Below, piece after piece: positions 25,577 to 33,783 of a stretch of DNA of 64,000 nt. Both the position numbers and the translations under genes were made by a program. The number at the start of each line of letters is the position of its first letter. Position 1 is the first letter of the stretch. The notes under the pieces are model-generated. The model was not told where the DNA came from. It saw only the letters and a list, made by a program, of their open reading frames with translations, and ran no database searches. This stretch comes from Aliarcobacter sp017996075 (GTDB lineage: Bacteria > Campylobacterota > Campylobacteria > Campylobacterales > Arcobacteraceae), in the NCBI RefSeq assembly GCF_051062515.1, contig NZ_JAMXEK010000001.1. One strand, 5' to 3'.

Positions 25577-26536
25577 TTATTTTTCATTGTAGTTTGGATT
25601 TAATTTTAATAAAATCAAATCAGCAAACATATTTCCAATTAGTGTTAAAAATGCTCCAATTATAAGTATTCCCATAATTACTGGATAGTCATGGCTTAAT
25701 GCGCTTTGATAAAACAAAAGTCCCATTCCATCTATTGAAAATATTGTCTCTAAAATTACACTTCCACCAATAACTCCAGGAAGAGAAAGTCCCAAAAGTG
25801 TAATAACTGGTGGATATAAGTTTGGTAAAATATAGTATCTTAAGATTTTTTTATTATCTAATCCTCTAGCTCTTGCAAAAAATATATAATCACTTTTTAA
25901 AATCTCAATAGTTAAAGCTCTTATATATAAAATCAAACTTCCAATTCCACCAAAAACTATTATAAATATAGGAAGAGTTAAATGCCAAGCAAAATCTAAA
26001 TAGTAATTTAAACTCCCATCATTTGGTACACTATGAAGTCCAGCTATTGGAAAAAGTTCAAACTTTATTGAAAAAACTAAAACCAAAACAAGTGCTAGAT
26101 AAAAAGATGGCATTGAAAAACTCAAAAGTGAAAGTTGATTTGTAAATCTATCAAATATTGAATTTTTTTTCATAGCAGATTTAATCCCAAAATAAAGGCT
26201 TATTATAAAAATCAAAATGATAGATACAATATTTATTGTCAAAGTTATTGGAATTCTACTTAATATCTCCTCTTTTACTTTTTCTCCACTTGTAAAAGAT
26301 ATTCCAAAATCTAGTTGTAAAATTGAGTAAATCCAAGAGAAAAATTGAATATATAGTGGTTTATCCAAGCCATAAATTTTTTTCAACTCTTCAATTGCTT
26401 CAGGTGTTATATTTGGATTTAGCTCCCCGCTTGCAAAAAATGAGTTAGGAGCTAAATTTATAGCAATAAAAGATATTAGGCTAATAATAAACAGCATAAT
26501 GATAAGATATAATAGTTTTTTTATAAAGATATTCAT
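25577..26536 (-). CDS. ABC transporter permease, DppB/OppB family
   Basis: A 319-residue inner-membrane permease with six hydrophobic segments. N-terminal NIFIKKLLYLIIMLFIISLI and PNITPEAIEELKKIYGLDKPLYIQF are typical of DppB/OppB; the EAA-like loop is ARARGLDNKKILRYYILPNL. Such proteins pair with a DppC-type permease, two ATPases and a binding protein, but none adjoins it. The binding protein at 2206-3717 is a possible partner. Substrate unknown. Divergent from acpS. Confidence 0.88.
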   Translation of the reverse strand: MNIFIKKLLYLIIMLFIISLISFIAINLAPNSFFASGELNPNITPEAIEELKKIYGLDKPLYIQFFSWIYSILQLDFGISFTSGEKVKEEILSRIPITLTINIVSIILIFIISLYFGIKSAMKKNSIFDRFTNQLSLLSFSMPSFYLALVLVLVFSIKFELFPIAGLHSVPNDGSLNYYLDFAWHLTLPIFIIVFGGIGSLILYIRALTIEILKSDYIFFARARGLDNKKILRYYILPNLYPPVITLLGLSLPGVIGGSVILETIFSIDGMGLLFYQSALSHDYPVIMGILIIGAFLTLIGNMFADLILLKLNPNYNEK

Positions 26537-26565
26537 AGTTAAGATTATACAAAAGATAGGATTAA

Positions 26566-26919
26566 ATGATAGGTATAGATATAGTTAGCATTGATAGAAT
26601 AAAAAAGATGCATGAAAAGTTTGGTGATAAGTTTTATGATAGATTTTTGTGTGAAGATGAAAAAGAGTTTATAAAATCTCCTCAAAATGCAGCTGGTTTT
26701 TGGGCTGCAAAAGAGGCTGCTAGTAAAGCTATTGGTACTGGAATTGGAGAGATTTGTTCATTTTATGATATAAAAATTAAAAAAAATAAAAACAATGCTC
26801 CAAAGATTAAATATAGTAAAAAATTAAGAAAAAGATTTAAAATTAAAAAATCAAGTATTAGTATTACCCATGATGGTGGTTTTGCAATAGCAGTTGTAGT
26901 AAATAGTTTAAAAAAATAA
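26566..26919 (+). CDS. acpS: Holo-[acyl-carrier-protein] synthase
   Basis: Transfers phosphopantetheine from CoA to apo-ACP; 117 residues. N-terminal MIGIDIVSIDRI carries the metal-binding Asp, FWAAKEAASKAIGTGIG carries the catalytic Glu/Lys region, and SISITHDGGFAIAVVV is the C-terminal core. Preceded by the divergent ABC permease and followed by the FNR-type promoter of the FmdE gene. Confidence 0.95.
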   Translation: MIGIDIVSIDRIKKMHEKFGDKFYDRFLCEDEKEFIKSPQNAAGFWAAKEAASKAIGTGIGEICSFYDIKIKKNKNNAPKIKYSKKLRKRFKIKKSSISITHDGGFAIAVVVNSLKK

Positions 26920-26922
26920 TGT

Positions 26923-26936
26923 TTGATATAAATCAA
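26923..26936 (+). promoter_or_regulatory. Perfect FNR-type operator
   Basis: TTGATATAAATCAA is an exact match to TTGAT-N4-ATCAA. Its centre at 26929.5 is 41.5 bases before 26971, and TAGAAT (26959-26964) lies where the -10 element of a class II FNR-activated promoter should be. The match is seen directly; regulation is inferred. Confidence 0.65.
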
Positions 26937-26970
26937 CAAAAGAGTTGAAATAATATATTAGAATTTCTTT

Positions 26971-27041
26971 ACTCTAACATAGAGCTTGTACGAGTGGACT
27001 TGCCCCTAAATCTCTCCTAATTAGTCCACCGTACAATTTTT
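26971..27041 (+). ncRNA. Structured leader or small RNA upstream of the FmdE-DsrE genes
   Basis: From the predicted start at 26971 there is a small hairpin CTCT-AACAT-AGAG (26972-26984). A long stem follows: TTGTACG, a bulged A, then GTGGACT (26986-27000), pairing with AGTCCAC then CGTACAA (27023-27036), 14 bp in all. Its 22-base loop is C/U-rich and contains CCCCTAA and TCTCTCC. Five T residues follow, so the element could terminate transcription (a small RNA) or regulate the gene starting at 27081. It matches no riboswitch class that I recognise. Confidence 0.45.
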
Positions 27042-27080
27042 GTTCTATCAAATTATAAAAATCAAAATAAGGTAAATTAT

Positions 27081-27668
27081 ATGAATATAGATTTTTTTCA
27101 AAATGTTGAAACAATTATTTTAAAAGATAAACTGGGAAATTTTTTGGGTGTTGATGAGGATTTTGTATACACTTTTAAAGATGTTGTAAAACTAAGCGGT
27201 CATTCATGTCCAACAGTTGCTGGAGCTTATCTTATGACTATAAAAGCTTTAAAAGAGTTATACAAAGATGAGTTGCCAGTTCGTGGTGAAATAAGAGTTG
27301 AGCTAAGAGATTCAAAAAGTTCTGGAACAACTGGAGTTTTAGCAAATGTAGCTTCATTTATAACAGGAGCAAAAGAGGAAGATGGATTTAAAGGACTTCA
27401 AGGGCAATACTTTAGAAATAATCTACTTAAATATGAAGCACCTATAAAAGGTGATATGAGATTTACAAGAGTTGATAATCAAGAAAAAGTTGAAGTTATC
27501 TATGATTTGTCAAATATCTCTTTGAGTGGTTTTGATGGAAGTTTAATGCAAAAAGGTTTACAAAAAATTGCTACAAAAGAGGAGCTTGAAACTTTTGGCT
27601 CTGCTTGGCAAAAAAGAGTTAGTGAGATTTTATTAAAATATAAAGATGAAGTTATAAAATTTATATAA
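27081..27668 (+). CDS. FmdE-family protein
   Basis: A 195-residue protein related to formylmethanofuran dehydrogenase subunit E. The family core is LSGHSCPTVAGAYLM (GHxCP motif with candidate metal-binding His and Cys), GEIRVELRDS and SSGTTGVLANVASFITGA. No C-terminal zinc ribbon is present. The organism shows no sign of methanogenesis, so the name does not give the function; family members in non-methanogens are often near molybdopterin or sulfur metabolism genes. It is followed after 10 bases by a DsrE-family gene. An FNR-type promoter suggests expression at low oxygen. Confidence 0.78.
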   Translation: MNIDFFQNVETIILKDKLGNFLGVDEDFVYTFKDVVKLSGHSCPTVAGAYLMTIKALKELYKDELPVRGEIRVELRDSKSSGTTGVLANVASFITGAKEEDGFKGLQGQYFRNNLLKYEAPIKGDMRFTRVDNQEKVEVIYDLSNISLSGFDGSLMQKGLQKIATKEELETFGSAWQKRVSEILLKYKDEVIKFI

Positions 27669-27678
27669 AGGAGCTTTT

Positions 27679-28032
27679 ATGACGCTATTTATTTTAAGTA
27701 CGAAACCATATGATGGAAGTGATAACATTTATGGCGCTTTGAGATTAGTTAAAAAGTTAGTTGAGATGAAGCAAGAAGTAAAAATTTTTTGTATTAGTGA
27801 TGCTGTTGATTTGGTACGTGCAATTGCAAAAAAACCTGATAGTTATGATATAGATTTACAATCTATGATAAAAGAGATTTTGACTTTAGGTGTGCAGATA
27901 AAAGCTTGTGGAACAAGTCTTAAAAGGTCTGGTGAATATAAAAATGAACCATATTTAAATGAAGATATAAGAGGAAGTTTGGATTTGTTGGGAGAGTGGA
28001 CAATAAGTGCAAAGAGAGTTTTAACATATTAA
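27679..28032 (+). CDS. DsrE/DsrF-family protein
   Basis: A 117-residue protein of the DsrE/YchN-like fold, with N-terminal LFILSTKPYDGSDNIYGALRL and a single conserved Cys in IKACGTSLKRSG (about residue 76), the position that carries persulfide in sulfur-relay members. Probable soluble sulfur-transfer or redox protein. Paired with the FmdE-family gene, so the two probably act together. Preceded by AAAGGAGC. Confidence 0.82.
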   Translation: MTLFILSTKPYDGSDNIYGALRLVKKLVEMKQEVKIFCISDAVDLVRAIAKKPDSYDIDLQSMIKEILTLGVQIKACGTSLKRSGEYKNEPYLNEDIRGSLDLLGEWTISAKRVLTY

Positions 28033-28046
28033 CATTGTAGTTCTAA

Positions 28047-28078
28047 AATCTAAAGATCTTCTAAAAGTTCTTTAGGTT
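28047..28078. terminator. Weak hairpin between the DsrE-family gene and gltS
   Basis: AATCTAAAGA / TCTTTAGGTT, 10 pairs with one wobble and a 12-base loop, between convergent genes. No strong T run, so efficiency is doubtful. Confidence 0.35.
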
Positions 28079-28087
28079 CTTAAATAA

Positions 28088-29314
28088 TTACTCAAAAATT
28101 TTAAATATAGTTTGAATAACTGTAGTATTTATTAAATCTACAAAAAATGCTCCACAAAGAGGAACTATTAAAAATGCTTTATGAGAAGATCCATACATAT
28201 TTGTAATTGCTTGCATATTTGCAACTGCTGTAGGAGTTGCTCCCAAACCAAAACCACAATGTCCAGCTGCTAAAATACTTGCATCATAATTTTTACCCAT
28301 TACTCTAAAAGTTACAAAATATGCATATAAAATCATAATTAAAACTTGTGAAACTAAAATCACAGTTAAAGCTCCAGCTAGGTTTGATAGTTGCCAAAGT
28401 TTTAAAGATAGTAAAGCCATTGCAAGATATAAAGATAATGATGCATTTCCAAATACATCAATAGCTCTATCAAAAATCTCAATTTTTAGGATATTTTCTA
28501 AACTATTTCTTAAAATTACACCACCTGCTAATGCCCAAACGAAAGTAGGTAGTTCAAATATTGAACCTTTTGTTAAATTTGTTATAAAATCAGCAAAAGC
28601 CAAACAAGCTGCAAAAAGAGCTAAAGTTGAAATTGCACTATTTGTAGTTATTAATCTTACTGCTTTTGGATATTCAAATGGAACAAACTCATCAATTACT
28701 TTCTCATCTTTAGAGTTATTTTGTTTTAACTCTTTTTCATTTGAAAGTTTATATCTATTTATTAAAAATTTTGCTAAAGGTCCGCCAATAATTCCACCCA
28801 TTACAAGACCAAAAGTTGCAGCTGCCATTCCAAGCCCCATAGCTCCTTCAATTCCATATTTTGTCTCTAATATTGAACCCCAAGCTCCAGCTGTTCCATG
28901 CCCTCCTGTAAGAGTTATAGAACCAGCAATTAGACCAATTAAAGGATCAATTCCTAAAGCTGTAGCAAGAGATATTCCTACAAAGTTTTGAATTATAATA
29001 AAACCAGAAACTACAAGAAGAAAAATAAAAAGAGATTTTCCTCCCTCTTTTAGTTTTGCAAAATTTGCACTAAGACCAATTGAGATAAAAAATATAAGCA
29101 TAAAACTTGTTTGAAGTTCACTACTCGTTGTTATGCTATATCCCCAAAAATTATATACTAAAGTAGAAATTGTAGCTGCTACAAGTCCACCAGCAACAGG
29201 TTCTGGAATATTATACTTTCTTAAAAATTCAATTTTATTTACTAAAAATTTACCAATAAGTAAAACTATTACTGCTGCTATTAATGTATAGTAGGCATTA
29301 AATGTAAAATTCAT
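28088..29314 (-). CDS. gltS: Sodium/glutamate symporter GltS
   Basis: Inner-membrane Na+/glutamate symporter, 408 residues, with about ten or more hydrophobic segments in two inverted halves. GltS signatures are IPEPVAGGLVAA, GGHGTAGAWG and its counterpart GHCGFGLGATPTAVANM, the two glycine-rich reentrant loops. A charged cytoplasmic stretch (about 195-215) separates the halves. The ruvX gene upstream ends 21 bases before its start. Confidence 0.93.
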   Translation of the reverse strand: MNFTFNAYYTLIAAVIVLLIGKFLVNKIEFLRKYNIPEPVAGGLVAATISTLVYNFWGYSITTSSELQTSFMLIFFISIGLSANFAKLKEGGKSLFIFLLVVSGFIIIQNFVGISLATALGIDPLIGLIAGSITLTGGHGTAGAWGSILETKYGIEGAMGLGMAAATFGLVMGGIIGGPLAKFLINRYKLSNEKELKQNNSKDEKVIDEFVPFEYPKAVRLITTNSAISTLALFAACLAFADFITNLTKGSIFELPTFVWALAGGVILRNSLENILKIEIFDRAIDVFGNASLSLYLAMALLSLKLWQLSNLAGALTVILVSQVLIMILYAYFVTFRVMGKNYDASILAAGHCGFGLGATPTAVANMQAITNMYGSSHKAFLIVPLCGAFFVDLINTTVIQTIFKIFE

Positions 29315-29335
29315 AAACTTTCCTTTTTCAAATAT

Positions 29336-29725
29336 TTAATTCTTTTTTATTAAATTTATATATCTTTCTAAGATTATTTTTGCAGCAATTGAGTCAATTC
29401 TTCCATCTCTTATTTGTTTTACTTCACCTTTCATAAGCTCTTTTGCCTCTATTGAACTAAGATTTTCTTCACAAAATTCAAAAGGAATTTTAAGTTCTAG
29501 TAGGTTTGTAAAGTGTTTTATTCTATTTTGAGTATCTTCACTTGAGCTTGGAAGTCCAATTATTAGTTTTTCTATTTGCCACTCTTTTAAAAAATTGTTT
29601 ACTTCTTGTGCAGCTTGATTTCTATTTTTTCTAATAATAGCATTTTGCGGAGTTACAATATCACTCATAAGAGAGATTGCAACCCCAATTCTTTTTAGAC
29701 CAACATCAATTGAAGCTAATCTCAA
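29336..29725 (-). CDS. ruvX: YqgF/RuvX family pre-16S rRNA nuclease-like protein
   Basis: RNase H-like protein of 129 residues. Catalytic Asp lies in ASIDVGLKRIGVA at the N-terminus, followed by LIIGLPSS and the C-terminal acidic residues in IRDGRIDSIAAKIILERYI. The E. coli member acts in 16S rRNA 5' maturation; Holliday junction activity was suggested earlier. Overlaps the end of the metF-like gene by 4 bases (ATGA). Confidence 0.92.
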   Translation of the reverse strand: MRLASIDVGLKRIGVAISLMSDIVTPQNAIIRKNRNQAAQEVNNFLKEWQIEKLIIGLPSSSEDTQNRIKHFTNLLELKIPFEFCEENLSSIEAKELMKGEVKQIRDGRIDSIAAKIILERYINLIKKN

Positions 29726-30636
29726 TCTAAAATCTCACTTGCAACTTCAAATTTATTGTTTGCAGTCATTAGGTGAATTTTTGGGTGAATTCTATTTATT
29801 TCATCAAATAAATTTTTGCTTAACTGCATTCCTACTTTATACTCCTCTTCCTCACTTATGTTATGAGCTTTTTCCAATTCATCTATCCAAAATTGAGGTA
29901 CATGAATACCTGGAACTTGTGCAGATAAAAATAGGGCAGTTCTAAGTTTTGTAATAGGGAAAACTCCAAAAATTAATTGAGCTTTTCTTTTATCACCTTC
30001 TACATTCTCTTTTGCATTTTCAAAATTTTCTAAAAGTTTTTTTACATTTTCAATATCAAAAACAGGTTGAGTAATAACCCCAACAGCACCATTTTGTATC
30101 TTTAGGTGCATTTTTTTCTCTAATGAACCAAAATTTTTAGCATAGGCATTTACAACTGCAAATGGAAAAATTTGTTTAGGTTCAATTTTAAAAGGGCGAC
30201 CCGCAAAATCCATACCATAGTTGAAAGATTTAATCATTTTTAAAAGCATTAAAGAGTTTGCTTCAAAAACTCCTTTACTATTTGGTTGATCACTCATATT
30301 TGCTGGATCTCCTGTAAGAGCTAAAATTGCTCTTATATCAAAATCATTTGCACCAAGCAAATCTGATTGTAAAGCTATTTTATTTCTATCTCTCATTGTC
30401 ATTGTTGCAATTACTGGTTTTTTAAACTCTGTTTGAAGTTTTAGTGCTGCAAAAAGTGAGTTGTATTTAAGTTTCGCTAGTGGATTGTCTGTACAAGTAA
30501 AACCATCTACTTTTGAATCAATTTTAAATTTTTTGATTTTCTCAACAATATTATGCATTGATGGTTCATGCTGAGGTGTTGTTTCAAGTGTTAGATATTT
30601 ATCCTCTTGAAGTTTAGAAATAAGTGTTTCAAACAT
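29722..30636 (-). CDS. metF: Methylenetetrahydrofolate reductase
   Basis: TIM-barrel flavoenzyme of 304 residues that reduces 5,10-methylenetetrahydrofolate to 5-methyltetrahydrofolate for methionine synthesis. Recognisable pieces are YLTLETTPQHEPS near the N-terminus (the catalytic Glu region), IRAILALTGDPAN (the LRGDPP-like segment) and GAVGVITQPVFD (usually AxxxITQxFFD). It is divergent from MetF of enterobacteria, like other Campylobacterota copies. First gene of the metF-ruvX pair, possibly reading on into gltS. Confidence 0.85.
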   Translation of the reverse strand: MFETLISKLQEDKYLTLETTPQHEPSMHNIVEKIKKFKIDSKVDGFTCTDNPLAKLKYNSLFAALKLQTEFKKPVIATMTMRDRNKIALQSDLLGANDFDIRAILALTGDPANMSDQPNSKGVFEANSLMLLKMIKSFNYGMDFAGRPFKIEPKQIFPFAVVNAYAKNFGSLEKKMHLKIQNGAVGVITQPVFDIENVKKLLENFENAKENVEGDKRKAQLIFGVFPITKLRTALFLSAQVPGIHVPQFWIDELEKAHNISEEEEYKVGMQLSKNLFDEINRIHPKIHLMTANNKFEVASEILD

Positions 30637-30716
30637 TTTAAATATATTCCTTTTAAACTATTTTAGTTAATTTTGGTTAATATTATACCTTTTAATATTT
30701 AATATTTAGGATATTT

Positions 30717-31343
30717 ATGAAATTAGCAGTTTTTGATTTTGACTCAACTCTTATGGATGGGGAAACAATTGATATTTTAGCTTTTGAGTTTGGTTTGGGT
30801 GATGAAGTTAAAAAAATTACAGAAGAGGCTATGAGTGGAAGACTTGATTTTTTTGAATCTTTAATTCAAAGAGTTGCACTTTTAAAAGGTATGGATAATA
30901 AAAAGGTTGTAGAAATTTGTGCAAATTTACCTTTAATGAAAGGTTCTTATGAGATTGTAAAAGAGTTGAAAAAGATGGATTATAAAGTTGTTTGTTTCAG
31001 TGGTGGTTTTAGAGTTGGAACAAGCCCAGCAAGAGAAAAACTAGGGCTTGATGCTGATTTTTCAAATATCTTACATGAAAAAGATGGAATTTTAACAGGA
31101 CTTGTTGGTGGAGATATGATGTTTGGTTACTCAAAAGGAGATATGATAAGAAGATTACAAAATCTTTTAAAAATCTCAAAAGAGAATACTTTGGTTTGTG
31201 GAGATGGAGCAAATGATTTATCTATGTTTGCAGAAGCAAATACAAGAGTTGCTTTTTGTGCAAAAGATGTACTTAAAAAAGAGGCAAATATTATAGTAGA
31301 TACAAAAGATTTAACAAAAATTTTAGAACATATAAAGGCTTAA
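30717..31343 (+). CDS. serB: Phosphoserine phosphatase SerB
   Basis: HAD enzyme of 208 residues that makes L-serine from phosphoserine. Motif I is FDFDSTLMDGE (catalytic Asp pair), motif II CFSGGFRVGT, motif III/IV VCGDGANDLSMFAEA. Lacks the N-terminal ACT-like extension of E. coli SerB, as in other Campylobacterota. Followed by tal after 2 bases. Confidence 0.94.
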   Translation: MKLAVFDFDSTLMDGETIDILAFEFGLGDEVKKITEEAMSGRLDFFESLIQRVALLKGMDNKKVVEICANLPLMKGSYEIVKELKKMDYKVVCFSGGFRVGTSPAREKLGLDADFSNILHEKDGILTGLVGGDMMFGYSKGDMIRRLQNLLKISKENTLVCGDGANDLSMFAEANTRVAFCAKDVLKKEANIIVDTKDLTKILEHIKA

Positions 31344-31345
31344 TT

Positions 31346-32338
31346 ATGGGATTATTTGAAGATATAAACTACTCAATTTGGTGTGATTTTATTGAAAGAG
31401 ATTTCTTAGAGAATAGATTCCAAGAGATAATTAATGACGAAGTTATAAAAGGTGCAACATCAAATCCTGCTATTTTTGAAGCTTCAATTACAGGTTCTGT
31501 TGCTTACAAACAGCAACTTGATATGCTACAAGCAAATGATCAAAAAAGAATTTATGAAGAATTAGCATTTACAGATATAAGAAGAGCAGCTGAACTTTTA
31601 GAGCCACTTTATAAAATTAATACAAATAATGGATTTATATCTATTGAAGTTGACCCTCTTTTATGTGATGATGCAGCTGGAACTATAGAAGAAGGACTTA
31701 GAATTTACAAAAGTCTAAATGCTGATAATGTAATGATAAAAATTCCAGCAACTACTGCTGGATATATCGCTATGAGAGAGTTAAGTAGTAGAGGAATTCA
31801 TATAAATGCAACTTTAATTTTTTCACCACAACAAGCTAGAAATTGTGCAATTGCACTTGATGATGGAATTAAAGCTTCAAACAAAGATACAAAAGGTGTT
31901 GTATCTGTTTTTGTTTCAAGACTTGATAGATTAATGGATACAACTTTAGGTGCAAAAGGTCTTGCTACATCTAAATTAGGTATCGTAAATGCTACAAAAT
32001 GTTACTATGAAGTAAATAAATTAGAGAACACAAATATAAGAACACTTTTTGCAAGTACTGGAGTAAAAGGGAATGAGTTGAATCCTACATATTATGTAGA
32101 TAATTTAATATATCCAAATTCTGTAAATACAGCACCTCTTGGAACTATCGAGGATTGGTTAAAAGATGGAAAAAAAGAGCAAAGTGTTATTATTAGTGAA
32201 GATGAGTGTGATAAATATTTTAAAAGTTTAGAACAAAATGGGATTAAATTAAAAGATGTTTATGAAAAACTTTTAAATGAAGGTCTTGATGCATTTAAAG
32301 TATCATTTAAAGAGTTATTATCAAAATTAAAACATTAA
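31346..32338 (+). CDS. tal: Transaldolase
   Basis: Enzyme of the non-oxidative pentose phosphate pathway, 330 residues. GATSNPAIFEASITGS is the N-terminal signature; NVMIKIPATTAGYIAMREL carries the Schiff-base lysine; INATLIFS and VFVSRLDRLMD follow. Close to the Tal-PGI/long transaldolase group rather than the small FSA type. Co-transcribed with serB. A 21-base palindrome lies after its stop. Confidence 0.93.
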   Translation: MGLFEDINYSIWCDFIERDFLENRFQEIINDEVIKGATSNPAIFEASITGSVAYKQQLDMLQANDQKRIYEELAFTDIRRAAELLEPLYKINTNNGFISIEVDPLLCDDAAGTIEEGLRIYKSLNADNVMIKIPATTAGYIAMRELSSRGIHINATLIFSPQQARNCAIALDDGIKASNKDTKGVVSVFVSRLDRLMDTTLGAKGLATSKLGIVNATKCYYEVNKLENTNIRTLFASTGVKGNELNPTYYVDNLIYPNSVNTAPLGTIEDWLKDGKKEQSVIISEDECDKYFKSLEQNGIKLKDVYEKLLNEGLDAFKVSFKELLSKLKH

Positions 32339-32354
32339 TTTTGATTTAAGATAT

Positions 32355-32375
32355 ATTGGATAAAATTTATCCAAT
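32355..32375. repeat. Palindrome between tal and aroG
   Basis: ATTGGATAAA / TTTATCCAAT around one central base. No T run follows, so it may be an operator for aroG or a weak hairpin at the tal 3' end. Confidence 0.4.
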
Positions 32376-32399
32376 GATAAATATACAAAAGGTAAAAAA

Positions 32400-33752
32400 A
32401 TGAAAACATGGAATCCAAGTAGTTGGAGAGATTTTCCAATAAAACAGCAACCAACATATAATGATTTAGTAACTTTAAAACAAGTAGAAAAAGAGTTAGC
32501 ATCTTATCCTCCACTTATTTTTGCAGGAGAAGCTTTAAATCTTAAAAAACAACTTGCTAAAGTTGTAAACGGTGAGTCTTTTTTACTTCAAGGTGGAGAT
32601 TGTGCTGAATCATTTAATGTATTTAATGCGACAAACATAAAAGATTTATTTAAAGTAATGATGCAAATGGCAGTAGTTTTGACTTTTTCAGGAGGTTGTC
32701 CTGTTGTAAAAGTAGGTCGTGTAGCTGGACAGTTTGCAAAACCTAGAAGTGCTGATTTTGAAGATATAGATGGATTAAGTCTTCCTTCATACAGAGGTGA
32801 TATTGTAAATGATATAGATTTTGATATTGGATCAAGAGAGCCAAAAGCAAAAAAACTTCTAAAAGCATATAATCAAAGTGCAGCTACTATGAATCTTTTA
32901 AGAGCATTTGCAAGAGGTGGAATGGCTGATTTAAATCAAGTACATCTATGGAATTTAGACTTCGTAAAAGATAATACTTTAGGTGCAAAATATGAAGAGA
33001 TAGCAAATAAAATTAGTGAAAGTTTAGCATTTATGAAAGCATGTGGAATTACAAGTGAAAATACTCCACAGTTAAATCAAACAACTCTATTTACATCTCA
33101 TGAAGCACTTTTACTAAATTATGAAGAGGCACTTACAAGAAGAGATTCAATCACAAAAGATTGGTTTAATTGTTCGGCTCATATGCTTTGGATTGGAGAT
33201 AGAACTAGAGATTTAGATGGTGCTCATATTGAATATTTTAGAGGTATTAAAAATCCAATTGGTTGTAAAGTTGGTCCATCTATGAAAGAGGATGAGTTAA
33301 TTAAATTAATAGATGCTTTAAATCCTGAGAATGAAGCTGGAAGATTAAATTTAATTGTAAGAATGGGTAACGAAAAAATTGCTGAATATTTCCCAAAACT
33401 TTTAGCAAGAGTTGAAAAAGAGGGTAAAAAAGTATTGTGGTCTAGTGATCCAATGCATGGAAATACTATAAAAGCTGATAATGGATATAAAACTAGAGAT
33501 TTTGAAGCTATTTTAGGTGAAGTAAAACAGTTTTTCCAAATTCATAAAGCTCAAGGTTCTTACGCTGGTGGAATACACCTTGAGATGACAGGACAAAATG
33601 TAACAGAGTGTACAGGCAGTAGATCTTCTGCTGTAAAAGAAAGTGATTTAGCAAGTAGATATCATACGCAATGTGATCCAAGATTAAATGCTGATCAAGC
33701 TTTAGAACTATCATTTATGATAGCAAATACTCTAAAAGAAGCTAGAAAATAG
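32400..33752 (+). CDS. aroG: 3-deoxy-7-phosphoheptulonate synthase, class II
   Basis: First enzyme of the shikimate pathway, 450 residues, plant-type (class II) DAHP synthase. Typical segments are WNPSSWRDFPIKQQPTY, LLQGGDCAESF (metal-binding Cys), GRVAGQFAKPRS, WIGDRTRDLDGAHIEYFRG, KVGPSM and DPMHGNTI, and ECTGSRSSAVKESDL near the end. Single gene, closed by a strong terminator. Confidence 0.95.
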   Translation: MKTWNPSSWRDFPIKQQPTYNDLVTLKQVEKELASYPPLIFAGEALNLKKQLAKVVNGESFLLQGGDCAESFNVFNATNIKDLFKVMMQMAVVLTFSGGCPVVKVGRVAGQFAKPRSADFEDIDGLSLPSYRGDIVNDIDFDIGSREPKAKKLLKAYNQSAATMNLLRAFARGGMADLNQVHLWNLDFVKDNTLGAKYEEIANKISESLAFMKACGITSENTPQLNQTTLFTSHEALLLNYEEALTRRDSITKDWFNCSAHMLWIGDRTRDLDGAHIEYFRGIKNPIGCKVGPSMKEDELIKLIDALNPENEAGRLNLIVRMGNEKIAEYFPKLLARVEKEGKKVLWSSDPMHGNTIKADNGYKTRDFEAILGEVKQFFQIHKAQGSYAGGIHLEMTGQNVTECTGSRSSAVKESDLASRYHTQCDPRLNADQALELSFMIANTLKEARK

Positions 33753-33783
33753 GTAAAAAAGTAGATTTTATCTACTTTTTTAC
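33753..33783. terminator. Bidirectional terminator after aroG
   Basis: Perfect 13-bp inverted repeat GTAAAAAAGTAGA / TCTACTTTTTTAC with a 5-base loop. It overlaps the stop codon of the convergent dehydrogenase gene. Confidence 0.85.
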
